Position numbers and translations under genes: made by a program
The notes under the pieces: model-generated
Told to the model about the DNA's origin: nothing
Databases searched by the model: none
The model's input: the letters and a program-made list of their open reading frames with translations, nothing else
Part shown: positions 21,515 to 34,600 of the stretch, in pieces
Position numbering within the stretch: position 1 is the first letter of the stretch
Layout of the letters: each line of letters begins with the position of its first letter
DNA from: Xylaria sp. FL1777
Lineage: Eukaryota; Ascomycota; Sordariomycetes; Xylariales; Xylariaceae
Reading direction: 5' to 3'
NCBI GenBank assembly: GCA_022578965.1
Contig: MU400509.1
Location: 310,001-374,000 of the forward strand
Length of the DNA stretch: 64,000 nucleotides

Positions 21515-24500
21515 CTAAGACACATATATAGCCAAAGCCTGCTTGCCCTCGTCTGTCAGGCGGTCCATATATCCGGCGATAGCACCATTATGCCGGGTGT
21601 TGGCGTCCATGAGGTACTGACGCACCCACTGCTGTATATCCTGGACCTCGGGAAAGTCGTCGCGTGCCGCCTTTTTACATGTGTTGAGGGGTGTAAAACC
21701 CAGACCGAAACCGATATCATCAACATCAGCCTCATTGATAACTTCGTCGCCGGCACCCATGGTGACCTTGGGTGGGTTCATGAGCATGTTGAGCATGGCC
21801 TCGCAGGTGAATCGCCAGCCCTTGACATATCGCTGTGCGAAGGCGTTGCTATCTCCCATCGACTTCGCAAAGGAGATGACGGCTGCCTTCCTGTCTACCG
21901 GGCGGACAAGTTGCTCCGACGACGGTAGGATGATAGTTAAATAGATCTGTGTAAATAGATTGTTTTGCACAAGATCAACTTGATTGACGAAGAAATCTGC
22001 TCCAAGACCAGCCTCTGGTTTGGCTGATATGAGATGATAGAAGCGTACAAACCGTAATTTGAACGAGTCCGATGGATTAGATTGAAGCTTGGTAAAGAGA
22101 AGTTCCAGGATACTCTTGAAATATAGTTCCAGTGTAGCTCTGTAATATGTTAATTATCGTCACAAATAGTGCGATGGCTTGTTCTTGACATACCGGGGTA
22201 TTGATAACACAATAGATTCCAGGAGATCAAACGCATTCTGCTCAGTCTTCTTGCCTCTTAAGAGGCCCTGGAATATACCTAAAATAGGCTGAACTTGGTT
22301 CTCCGCTACAATGTACTGTGTAGCTCGGGGTATTATAGCTACTAATAATCTCGTGAGTGCAGGAACGTTACCCCTAGTTTCCCACGTGGCAGGGAGCATC
22401 AATGGGGGGACGAGGGCCTGGTAGTGGTTTGGCAATGCCCCTGATGGGTTCAATTCTAAAAGTTTGGCGAAGAGCTGGAATACGTAAGGCATGAACTCTG
22501 GCGATCCATCAGCGCTTTTCTGTGCAAATAAATCATCTTGTTTTCTTACCATTCACGTCCTCTGTGATAATCAAGTTCAAAGGCTCCCAGAGTCGCTCTT
22601 CCAATTTCGAGGTTCCATTGGGCGAGCCGAAGCTGCTTTGGGTTAGCAAAATACGCTTGGGGCTGCGAGTGTTGGTGCATTACCTGACGACGGCACCTAA
22701 CGCCTCAAAATGATAATAGTAGAACCGTGGATTGCTCGGGTTCGCCTTAATGACATTTGTGATTGATACTAGGTGGTCAAGGATCATATCATCGAAGCTG
22801 GCGATGCCCGTATTCATGACGATGAGGACGCGCATAATACAACGCATGAGAAACTCGTTTTCTTGCATCTTTGGGGGCGAACTTTCTTTCTCAACAAGCT
22901 TGAACAGATGGTCTAGCAGGTCTTTTGCGAATGCCTCGATGTCAGCCCTACCAAATATGCGAGCGCCAGAGTCGTCTGCGAGGTATAACAACCTCTCAAC
23001 AGCGATAGCTGCGTACGTGTAGACTACGTAGTTGGAAGAACCTAGGTTCTGTATGAGAGGTTGAAAAGCAGCCTGCCATTGCTCCTTGGTCAACTGGCTT
23101 CGGAACGTGTATAGGTACTTGATCGCATCAACTTTTGCGATGGGCTCAATACCAGTGTCGCCAACCAGGTCGTTCGCGACATGCTGCTGGAAGAAATCGA
23201 CGACATTGAGCAGTTCATTGACTGTCTTCACACCATGTGATGCTGTGACAGCACCTTTGGCCGCGATTGACAAGAAAAGTGATATCGCGGTATCCTTGTC
23301 TTTCCAGTTGGTCTTGCCTTGTTCGAGGTAGTGATTTATATATCTGCCGGTCACAGAGGTAACTAATTGTTCAAATTTGCTCTGGAGCTGACGCAGGAAG
23401 TCTGTCGCGGCTCGCCTTCGAGAGTCTGTGTCTGAGCCTTCGAGGTCGCGGCGGATGAATTCAATGGGTTCGTCCTCAAATAATTCCATATCGGAATCCC
23501 GAAGCGCCACATTGGGGAGGACTACCTTCTCGACAACCTGGCTGAGCACATTCTCGTCATTGAAAGCCCCCGAGTGCTGTGTAGTCCCAGCAATGGCTGT
23601 CAAGAAGTGGAGAGCCTTGCTAACTAGGTTATCGTACTTGGTCTCGGGCCCGATGGTGGACAGTAGATTCCAAGCCTTGGAGATGAAAACCTGGGTGTAC
23701 CGACCGAAATCATCATCATACTTTTGCACATAGAGTTCTAATGCTTCGCAGATATCTGCCTTAACTATTTCAACAATAGTCGCTTCCGTGTCCTCATCGA
23801 TTGCTAGTATCGGATTGTCGTAGTCAAGATACTTGTGAAGAAGTGTAGAGATATGTTCTAGGTTAGATTCGAACTGAGGCGGCATCTCCTGGCAAGACAA
23901 ATCATAGAACACCTTGACCAAGAGGCTCATCGTATCGAAATAGCCTTTGAGGGCGTCCTTATTATTCCGGTTCGCGTCGATCTGTTGGTCGGTTGCCTAC
24001 ATCATGTTAGATGCGAGAACCTACTTTCAGGGGAACAACCTGTCGTGTACCTACACTAAGCAGACTAAGGAACGGGATGGCAAATGTGCCCAACACATGG
24101 TTGATCTCGGTATATAGGGCATCAGATCTGTATAACGGCCTCCATCTTACGAATATGGAATGCGCAACCTCCAGCACTCCGTTGTTAATCTTGTAGTTGT
24201 CGGGCGTAAAACGTGAGACGAGATCCTATTAGAACACTCGAGTCAGAGGTAAAGTCGATTCTCGCTAGGAATAGCCAAGGTACCTGAACTAGGGTATCCC
24301 ATCTGTCCCAGAAATCAGAGTCAGCGATTATGCTAATAGCCTCTCCTAGCTGTGTCTGAATGGTCGCAGGGCACGCGATCATGAGCCCAATAAGCTCCTG
24401 CTTTATCGTATTGACCTCGTCAGGGGGCAGCTTGTAGGAGCGGTCCTCGTCCTGCGCGGCTCGTTTATTAGCAAACATACGAGGATACGTAGAAAAGGTC

Positions 24501-24849
24501 GAACGGCAGCTCACGTACCACATAGTTGTGCCGGATAAAGTTCTTGAAGCAGAGGGCGCCGGCGAGGCGGATCTTTGGTTCGAAGGACTCGGTAGCGACG
24601 ATTTTGAGAAGCTGGAGGGAAAATTGAGGCTTCTTTTCCTCGAGCTTGAGGAGGTTTTCCGCTGCAAGCCAAGTCAACAACTACTACAGTCCAGGCGGGA
24701 ATGGTGGCAGGTAGGCAATTCCACAACAGAGAGACGACGGGCGTTGGTGGCGGGGTAGAACGGCTGCGTGTTGTTGTACCTTTTTTGTGCTTCACCGGGT
24801 CCAGTGTCGCATCCAGCAGCTGGGCAATCTGGCTGATATCTGAAGCCAT
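21515..24849 (-). CDS. CSE1: CSE1/CAS, exportin-2 for importin-alpha recycling
   Basis: Eight exons, complement of 24780..24849, 24519..24661, 24284..24451, 24055..24225, 22684..23996, 22550..22632, 22194..22497 and 21515..22139, give 958 residues, close to yeast Cse1 (960). It returns importin-alpha to the cytoplasm with Ran-GTP. It begins MASDISQIAQLLDATLD. The importin-beta N-terminal domain continues with AENLLKLEEKKPQFSLQLL and LAGALCFKNFIRHNYV. The central HEAT-repeat region includes LLVKVFYDLSCQEMPPQFE and the C-terminal CAS domain NEFMPYVFQLFAKLLE and VDDIGFG. Exon 7 must start at 22497 (CGCCAG|AG TTC ATG) to keep NEFMPYV. All seven junctions are GT..AG and in frame. The exon 5/6 junction changes a usually basic residue to Ser (VVS-FG); an alternative CCCAAAG acceptor adds one Ser. 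Confidence 0.95.
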
Positions 24850-26786
24850 ATTGACTACCTTGTGCCCAGGCGACGAGAGAGTAGCAAGGTGGAGGGGGGG
24901 AGGAGAAGGGGAGTTGGATGTTTTGTTTGGAGGATAATGTTGCAGCTGTCGACTTTTTATTGACATGACAGAGGGCTCTAGGCAACGCCAGCTAGGGTAC
25001 CTACCTAAGTATCTATCTATCTACCTACTGTAGGTACAGCTCTTCTGGGGTAGTAGTTGGGTTAAGGGTGGGTTCTCAGAGCTAATGTACCTACATAGGT
25101 CAGGTTCTAAAGTACCTAGGTAGGTATAAATAAGTAAGTAGACCCGTAGTATATAACCCCGCTGTATATAGCAGGACTGAGGGGCATTTGGTGAGCGCAA
25201 CTTAGTTGAGTAATTAAAGAACGAATAATTATATGAAAGATTAACTAGAATAAAAATATCAAAATAAATTCTACTAAATTACCCAAGTGTAAGTAGCAAG
25301 CATTACTTTTGTCGCACTATCTATACTCATTGTCACATGATAACTTACCTAAGTATCTATCAAACTTTTACTTTCAAATAGCTCGTCTCTTGCATCTATG
25401 TAGGTAAATATGTAGGTACTAGGAAATATGACCATATCATATTTTGCATTGCTATTCAATGTTTTCAAGGACTAGCACACAAGATGCTAATGATATGTGA
25501 TATGAGAATCTTTGCGGGTCCCGGGGTGAGTTTAGGTTAGATTGGTATAAGGTGAATAATGTTTGGGAGAAGGCTAGAGTGAGACATCCCACGCCGGGAC
25601 CGGCTAAGGACGGCTCATGTTACCTGACACAAGCTTTTTTTTTCCCTTCTTCTCTTATTCTCTCCTTGATCACATATGATATAAGTGGACATAAGTTCGG
25701 CGCCTATAAATTTTTTTTTTCCGTTAGGGTCTATTGGCGCGGTTGCGGCAGCGGAAGACCAAAACTCGCCTCCGAATCATCAAGTTATTTCAGGTAGGAG
25801 TCTACATATACATACACATACTTACTTCTTAGGTAAGGAAACCTGGAATAGTCATCAAGATAGGTACAGAGAGGTAGGTAGGTAAGTATATAGGTAGGCA
25901 TACCCCGGTGGGTGGCACTTCTTATAGGCCATTTTATAGACCTTTTCCCAAAGTAGTGCTGCTGCAGGCTCACTAAAAAGGCAAGTGATGGTGGAGATGC
26001 GGGTTCATCCACATCAAGCCATCCGCTATCTTCTACAGCACTTAGCTTTCCCGGGATTCAGTTCAACTTTATATCGTCCATCCCTCTCCTAATGTCGTGC
26101 TGTGCCGTGAGTCCACCCACTGCTTCGATCGACGTCCAACATCCAACCGACGCACTCGAACCACCGACAGAACAACTTCCCGCGTCCCATCTCCGTCCTC
26201 CCCCGATGAACTTGCCGACCATCGTCACCTCCCCTCTCCCGTCCCCCGATGTGTGCCCCTGATGCCCACCCATCTCTCGCTCCCCGCAAAGCTCGAGATA
26301 AACTGCTCTTTCCCACTGCTACCTCGGAAATATCGAGGCTCCGAAGATAAGGGCGAGAGGGCGCAACAAGGCAGCCAGACAGACAGACTGACAGACAGGC
26401 GACTTACCTAGAAATGGTGGAGTAAAGCACGAGTTCTCCGGACATCAACTCGGACTTTTAGACAAACGAGGAGAGCTGCGGCACGCAACACCCCCTTGTC
26501 CCCGATAAGCTTGCAAATGCTCCATTAGTGTCTCAATTGCTGGATTGAAGTGCTTTTATTCGCATGCGATAGCCCATTTGCTTGTAGGTTAGTCAGTTCT
26601 CTAGGCTCTGCCTCTGCCTTGGGTCCATCCGTCCACAAACAGCTTGCTCCCACTTCATGTATTTCAAAACATGGTCCCTTGTGACCCTTGTTCTGCTCCA
26701 TTAATGGGTTTATAGCTAACATGCTATATAGAATAGCGTCTCCCGGTCAGCCGGTCCCTGTTGAGCACTTTGTTCAAGAACGAGAG
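24850..26786. other. Divergent intergenic region between CSE1 and TSC2
   Basis: About 1.9 kb. It has scattered CTATCTATC/TACCTA units at 25008-25040, the TACCTAGGTA core at 25113-25122, an A+T-rich stretch (25200-25450) and GTAGGTAGG units at 25873-25900. The 26090-26410 stretch is C-rich with a GACAGACAGACTGACAGACAGG run at about 26378-26400, and is probably the TSC2 5' UTR. A CTAAC...TATAG element at 26716-26731 could be the 3' end of a leader intron. Confidence 0.45.
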
Positions 26787-29700
26787 ATGTCCCCATCACC
26801 TGGTGATGGGGCTCCGCCATCTCAAGATTCGAAGGCTGCCGGCGGCCTTGCTAGCGTCTTCAAGGGCCTTGCTGGTGCTGCCAAGCTGACCAAGTCCTCA
26901 CCCAGCGCTGCTCAGTCATCCGGACCCTCGACAATCCACGCCGAAATAGCCGAAGAACTGAGCTCAATGCCCATCTCCCACGCTCTGCCACATCAGTACA
27001 TCTCATTATTTGAACAGCTAAAGGATGGAACCATCAATGAACGGGTGGCTGCGGCTAACACAATGCGTATGACGGTAGCCAAATATCCTCAGAATCCCGT
27101 GCGTTTACGTTTCACCTGACCTATCTTTTTGGACTTGAGCACCGATTAACGATTTATAGGTACTGGATATTTGGTATGCCGCAAAGGATCTTATAGGGCC
27201 GGCCAATCCCAAGGCTACTCGCGTTACCGGGTGGGAACTTTTAGCCGAGTGTGTCAAGCATCCATCTTCGTCCGACTTGGAGCGGAAACAATATTTTCAA
27301 ACAATTTCGGCCCCTGCAAGCCCAGATGATTTCCACTGGCAACTTGTTGCGCTCGATAATCTGTCAAACCACGGCCGGGATATTTCCGGGTTTGACTATG
27401 ACCTGTTTCCACTGTTGTCAGCGTGGCTGCATTCGAGCTTTCAGTTGGTCCGTAGCGCCAGATCCATGGCAAAAAAACAAGGCTCGCGTTCAAAGAGCAA
27501 GTCAATTGTCACTAAGGAGGGCCAAGATTTCGCAGACCTTTTCGCCTTTGTAGCGAATGCTATCAAATTCAATTTCGTTCTTGCTGATGATGGCGCGGCG
27601 GAAGCTTTGGTAGATAGCTTGCTGGATATATGTCAGTTGACCAGTCACGCCGACGACATGCGAGCATGTAGCGGTATTCTGAATGCTATTATCACTTTTG
27701 GAGCGCTCCCCGGAACTAAGCTGAAGCAGTGTGTTCAGATTCTTTCTTCCATACACTGTTTAGTCCCGGACGTTCAGAAAGATGCGTGGCATACCATCAG
27801 CATTCTGTGTCGGTCCCACAACGGCCAAGCAACTGTGAGGGTGCTGCTTGATACTCTCAGTGATGCCGGGGCCAATGAAGATAAAAAGTACGATATACGA
27901 CACATCCGCGGTGCTCTCTCTGTTCTCCACAAACTCGTAATGAAGAGCTCTGAAAAGGGCTACCCACCTATACCTTATTCTATCTTGGTCGGCGGCTTGT
28001 CTAGCGTTGTGGAGGCTACGTCATCCTGGAAGATCTACCTGGACATTCTAAAACTAGCGAAAGCGTTATTCTGTGATAGTCAGGGTGATGTTAATACGAT
28101 GGTTGTAGATGAAGACTGGACACTGGTTTTTGACATTGCCGGAGCCTGCTCTGCCGGGGCCGTTACCCATCTGACCAAATCCAACCTAACAATTGCTTCG
28201 CTATTGTCTCAGGAAGACAGCGATCATCCCGAAGCAATGGTAATCAAGGAATTGTTGGGGCTAGTGTCTCAGGTCGAAAACATTGTCAGGACTCAACACG
28301 GTCCTTTGATTCAGAGGCAAGATTGTATCTTGTTCTTCACCAAGATTCACCCAGCAGTCCCTGACTCGGCGATCGCCCTAATTCTAGACTATTATAAGGA
28401 ATTCCGTTGTTGTTTCCCCTCAGATGCACAATGGAAAACAAACCTGGATATGGTCTTGGACGCCTTCTTCAAGGATAGAAAACGCTCTACAGATGTGAGG
28501 TTGCGGGCTTTGCGTGTAATCACTGAGGTTTATGACATGCTGGAGCTCATGAACTATGAGGTAGAGCCAGACCTCGTTCTCAATCTTGTGAAGCGCCTAC
28601 TCGCAGGGATAACCGAGGATACAGATATCGTGATCTTGCAAGAGGTTGTGTCATTTGCTGCATCGGTCGCGATTACAATACGCTTCCCTATGTTCTGTTA
28701 TATTACAGACACATTACGCAGTATCGTCGGTAGTAACCGTTCTCGCCCAGTTATTTTCTCACCGTTACAAATCTCTGCTGCTCCGCTCCCCTCGACGCTG
28801 AAGCTACCACTCACTCAGACACCAGCAAATGTTGTTACGAGAGGCTTCGTACAAATTTTTCTTCGCGTCATGAACGTAGATTTTACTAAAGCTATCCGTC
28901 TCTTCAACACGCTGGTCTCAATAGCAAGGCTCAACAACGAAACCGATGCTCGTCTCACTGCAATGAAGCTCCTATTTCGTGTGAGAGCTGATTGGGCTAA
29001 CCGAATATTCATCACTACATATACAGAAAGTAACAGTCTGGCGACGGTACTATGTCGTACGGAAGCGACAATGGCGCGAAAATTATCCGAAGAGGCATCA
29101 CAACAAGCTAGATTATCAAGAGCAGAGGCTGGAGGTCCATCTCGGACTGTCCGAGGCGTATCGTTTTCTCAAGCACAATTGTCAGAACGGACCCCTCCAC
29201 ATCGAGTAGCGAGTGGAACGAAGGCGGGAAGTGCTGCATACCAATCACTGTGGGCTGCGTCTGATTTGGACGCGTTGCCAGAAGCGCCGTCTACGACTGC
29301 TAGTCCCGTCCTTTATTCTAGCGTTCGCGATACTTCCCTTGAGAACAGTTCGCAGGGGGATGAGGCCCTTCTACCTTTGGGGCTATGGCTCGAGACAATC
29401 TTACACTTAATACAAACGGGTTGTGATTGGGAGGTTTACAGCTTCATTCTTGTCCATCTCCCTTCGCAGTTAAGCAACCACGCCGTTTTCAACAGTGCTG
29501 TGTCCCAGCTACAAGAACTACGGAGGGTAGTCTGCGAGCAGATCAGACAGGGCATATTGCAGGAGCCCCCGAGCGCTTCCGGGCTCCGCAAAGCTGACAT
29601 CGCAATCTGCCTCCTTCATACCCTTACGATGATACTAAGCTACCATCGACACTTTAAAAAGCAAGAAGAAGACGAAATCGTTTGGACCTTTGTTCAGGCA

Positions 29701-31653
29701 ATAACAACGTGGGAGCGTAGTGCAAAGTGGTGCATACACGCGCTCACAATTTGTTGCCATGAACTTCCTTCATCAGCGGGTAAAGCGCTGATCCCTATAT
29801 TACAGCGTATGGCTCAGATCATCACACAGCCATATGTAGCGATGCACATTCTCGAATTTTTAGCCTGCCTTGGTCGGCTGCCGTCCCTATACGTGAACTT
29901 TCGCGAAGAGGATTATCGAATCATCTTTGGTATCTCTGTTCGCTATCTCCAGTTTGTCAGGGGCAAGAAACAAAACTATAGACCGAGTTCTGTTGGTGAT
30001 GCGGCCCACTTGGGAAAACAGTTACCTTCAGTCGATAATCCTTCGCATCCAAACGCATCTGATGACCTTCCTCAATATGTTTACACTTTGGCATACCATG
30101 TCATCATTTTCTGGTTTCTGGCAGTAAAGCTTGAAGACCGTGCAAGTCACGTTCCGTGGATTGCTAAGCATCTTTTTACTGATGTTGATGGCTCACAAGT
30201 TCTAGACGAACAAGCCCAAACATCAATTGATTTCATGCAAAGGGTGACATATGCAGACGTTGATGAGTCCACTGCCGATCCCTTGTTTAACGCTGATCTC
30301 TTTGGCGAAATCATCAAGAAGAGATGGCTCATTGGCAACAGTATCGTCACTGTCGAACAAGCTGTAACTTCAGGCTGGGCTCAGATCACGAAAAGACAAC
30401 CCTCGGGTACCTCATCATTCACAATTTCCGAGTCCTTTCGACCGCCCCCTGCCCACCAGCAGCCTGTAGACGACAGTGCTCGGGACAACACAACTGGTTC
30501 CACAAACTCCGTGTTACCAAATCATCTGCTTGTGCAGCTCCTAGCCCCAATGCCTCAATATAATACTATGAGCAAGCCAATTCCACTTCCCGATGATGAT
30601 GCCGTTAATATGGCTATCAGAGTCTTTGATCGTAATTCTGCTGTGGACGGTCACAAAGTCGGTGTCATCTATATCGGAGAAAATCAAGTGGACGAAACCG
30701 AAATCCTAGCCAACGTTTCCGGTAGCAGCGAATATGTAGAGTTCTTGAACGGTCTTGGAACGCTGACAAAGCTGAAAGGTGCGACTTTCAATTTACAAGG
30801 TCTCGATAGACAGTATGGTACAGATGGGGAGTACACCTTCTGCTGGAGAGACCGTGTCACGGAACTTGTCTTCCATGTCACGACTCAGATGCCCACTAAT
30901 CTGGAAAGCGACCCGCGTTGCACTGCGAAGAAGCAGCATATTGGTAACGACTTCGTTAACATTATCTTCAACGATTCTGGGTTTCCCTTCAAGTTTAACA
31001 CTTTTCCTTCGGAGTTTAACTACGTCTATATCGTTATCACACCAGAATCCCGCGCATCGTTCGTCGCTACTAGGCAGAAAACGCCGGAAGACGTAGAGAA
31101 TTCCTTTTATAAAGTGCAGCTCATGAGTAAGCCTGGCTTTCCTGAGATATCGCCGGCTTCAGAGACCAAGATTATTAGTTTAAAGGCATTACCGGACTTT
31201 ATCAGACTTCTCGCACTTAATGCATCATTCTTCTCCCAGGTTTGGGCTAATCGCGAGGGTGGAGAACATGTTTCTTCATGGAGTAATCGACTCAGGAATA
31301 TCAATCAGTTGCGCGAGAAGTACGGGCCAAAGATTCCTCTCGGACCACCAACACCTTCATCCCCTAATACCGCTCAGAGTCATAGCAATGCAATAGCTTC
31401 TAGCATTGGAGCGCAGTCGGATCGACAGGGAGGTACAATGCGCGACAGCCTTAGAAGGTCCTCCGTAGCTACATTCTTCACCAACTCGAGCGAGCAGAAC
31501 TCACACCGCTCATCAATGCTCTCGACAGCAACTACAGAATACACGGAAGTGTCGCCGCCCACGGCAGCAGACCTACTAGTTGAAAGTCTTAACTTTTCAA
31601 GGTGGGCATCACATCAATCAAGTACGGAAGCTTCACACGCTCAGCATAAATGA
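26787..31653 (+). CDS. Tuberin (TSC2) homologue with C-terminal Rap/Rheb GAP domain
   Basis: Exons 26787..27098 and 27160..31653 give 1601 residues. TSC2 is the GTPase-activating protein for Rheb and a negative regulator of TORC1. The N-terminal two thirds are helical repeats with no stop over 4.4 kb, matching the tuberin N-terminal and tuberin-type domains. The Rap/Ran-GAP domain is at about 1240-1411: KVGVIYIGENQVDE, FLNGLGTLTKL, and the catalytic asparagine-thumb motif KKQHIGNDFVNIIFND with Asn1367. A Ser/Thr-rich tail follows. The 61-bp intron is GTGCGT...TTATAG in phase 0. I chose MSPSPGDG at 26787 because upstream in-frame codons overlap a splice-acceptor-like element. A partner TSC1 gene is not in the window. 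Confidence 0.93.
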
Positions 31654-34600
31654 GTTACGCTTTTCGCGTGTATATAGGACGTTAGGTTTTAGGGGTCAAA
31701 AAAAAGTAGGAGCTGGGTAGCGGGTTATGCAATGGCGTCTGGATAGGGGGGATACCACTAGAGTTTGTGATGTTCGTTTTGCCTTTGTCACTCTGTTTTA
31801 CGCATCCCTCTTCTCGTGGCCTAAAAAGTTGGTATTGTTTTCTAAGGGGGCATCAAATTGTAGATTCATCTCTGCTTTTTTATACTCTGTCGATACCGCA
31901 AAAATTGGTGTAAGTCGTGGACATGAGTTAGGGTCAGGATTCAAAAACTAAGTTGCGGAGTGCATATACATGAAAAGCGTGACGAGGGCACGTACGAGCT
32001 TTTTTCCTCCTTTGAACGAAAGTATCTGCTCTCTTCTGTGCATTATTGCATGCTGTGTATACCAAATTTGAAGCTCAGGTAAGATTTCTTGCGCCTTCAT
32101 GACAGGCAACTGTTCGAAATCGGCCCTAAGCTTCAAAGGGGGGGGCAGCTTTGGGGTCTCGGTGTAGAATATAGAACAAGGTGAAACCAATGCGAACCAC
32201 CTCTCCCATTCGGACGTCTATTCACCTACATACCCTTCATAGCTCTCATACCACTCAGAACAGCGTATGATTCCGTACACGAATCACTTACGCGAACCAC
32301 TTTCATTTCATAGAGAGACGAAGGGAGTTGCATTTGAATCTCGATCGCCCACGTCGGCGACGCCAAGGTTCCACGACAGCGCAAAACACCGACGCGCCCA
32401 ATAACGTGTTCTTAGCCGTACACGACAGATAGGAACATGGAAAAAAGGGGTTGGAGTTAAAAAGGGGATGAATCACGACTCGTGTGGCGTTGGGCTATGA
32501 GAGACACTCGGCTCTGGCTACGACAGGAGGCTCTACCTCTATTTAGGCCGGCTATGTCGGTATTCGTTAAAGGTGAGACGAGGTGTGGATAGTCGGTCAG
32601 CCGCAGTGACGAAGATGAGAGGTCTTAGGACGAGGCGAATTGTAAGGCAGAATATACGACGTAATTGTAGTGCGTGGAGAGAGGGGGCTGGGAAGTCTGA
32701 GAGGCTCGTTTATTCTTTCCTGTGTATCTTGAAAGACAAAATTGGAAAGGAAAGGAGAGGGAAAAAAAAGGAGGCTTTAGGCTGTGGTAACTAGGAAAAC
32801 GAATACGCGGCACGCATATGGTACGGTATACTACATACGTAGGTCTGTAGCTGTCATGCAAGTACTACCACTACTTATGGTCTCCTGCGATGTATGTCAG
32901 CAACGGTACCAAATCAGGCGGTGATTTCCCGTCTACATGCGGGAATACGGCGGAGTAGGAAGCGGTTGCGCGAAACACATCGGGTCGTACGCAAGTGAAT
33001 TAGACCAGACTACAATATAATAATACCCCTTATTATTATTATTCCAAGGGAGGTGGGGGAGCCAAGGCGCAGTCTTTCCGCAGTGATCAAGTCCCGGTGC
33101 TGTACCGCCGTCAAACCGCGTTGCCGTGTTCATAGAAGTACAAGCTAGGTTAGGTAGCAATTGGCCACGCTTCAGCGTTGGACAAGAATGGGCGCTGTGT
33201 TAAGAACCGAGGGTCGCGCTTATGCAAGGTGGGTAGGTCGACAGGTTCGGTTACCTTAGATAGGTACCTCGCACAGCAGAAGGTAGTCCAGAGCCGAAAT
33301 AGCGGTAAGTTTTTCTTGTCTTACGGCGATCTTCCGGATCGTTCAGGCAGACCACGGGGTCGACGGAACCGAGGAGATCGTGACACTGTGCTTATTCTGG
33401 CCGATATCCGGCGTCGTGGGCTTCAGGTGAGCAAGGTTATTACTGAGTTGGAAGCAAAGCCCATTTGCCACACCACTGTTATGTAGAAGGAAAAGAAGTA
33501 TGAGCCAGGGAAGCGGTTAATCTAAAGTAGTATTCCGGGATACAATATAGCACAGTATAGGCATGGAGCAAGTTAGACCTCCACATGTATGTGCGCAGAT
33601 AAACATGTTATAGTGACTGGGTGTGATTTCAAGTTTACACAGGACTAAAGATCTGTAAAGACGCCCAGGGCTATTAATATCGCAACTCACCGTCTTAATA
33701 TGCTTAGCCATCGCCACCTCTGACCGTTTCTTTCGAATCTCGCTTGTGGGCTGTTTGTCTAGTGTAATGACACGATTATAAGTCACGAGGTAGCACAAGA
33801 GCCGATGAGTTCGAGTCCGATCCCAGCAGCGGAGGGTTATGGTGGTCACGCAACAGGTACTCGGGAGATTGGTGTAATGGCCATTCTGAACAGGGTACAT
33901 TGTATAGACGGTGCGGGTTCAGCCGCCAAACCGACCGCAAGAAGTCAGACAGTTGGTGCGACATGATCGTGCAGTTAAAGCAGGGGCCAACCCGAGTTGT
34001 CTGGCTTTGATGAGATAAGATTGAGGTTTAATAGTTTTCGGTTAAGCTAAGATTGAATTTTGTTTTACTTGATGCAGGAGTGGGTGTTCTCTACCCGAGA
34101 TAGTCTCGGGCTTATGTGCTTAGGGATGTGTTTCATTATTATAAGATCCAAATTCGAACGCGACTAATGGCGCATCTTACCCGGGCTTATCGTGAAACTG
34201 ACAAACATGGTGTCATTGCATACAAGGATGTAAAAGCTAGAGGTAATAGTGTATCGTCAAAATGGCATAGGTTCGAAGGGGCTGTTGCTACTAGATCCTC
34301 TGAGGATCCTGACGAACCTAGGCTGTAGAGAGTGCTAGAAGCATTATTATAACTGTGAGATAGTTGAGACGGATGCCTATGGCAATAGCGCGTAATCTAG
34401 TGAGCTTCCAACCAGAGGAGCAAACCTGAGTCTGTACCTATGAAATGGACACACGATAGCTGCGTAGTCTTTTAGATGAAAAGTGTAATGGAAGTATAAC
34501 TTCATATGATGAAAAAGGTATTCTGTAGAGCAAGGTTGAATTTAGACCCAATTGGTAAATGAATGGCTAGCTTGAAGTATCACTTGACGTTGGGTACGGT

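Noticed and set aside
26097..26411. 104-codon plus-strand ORF before TSC2
   Set aside because: It is a C-rich leader region with a GACA repeat. The frame is not joined to TSC2 and shows no domain.
33748..33832. tRNA-like stretch (GGGCTGTTTGTCTAGTG start, GAGTTCGAGTCC B-box-like)
   Set aside because: The anticodon and T stems do not pair, and the acceptor ends match only weakly. At most it is a decayed tRNA copy.
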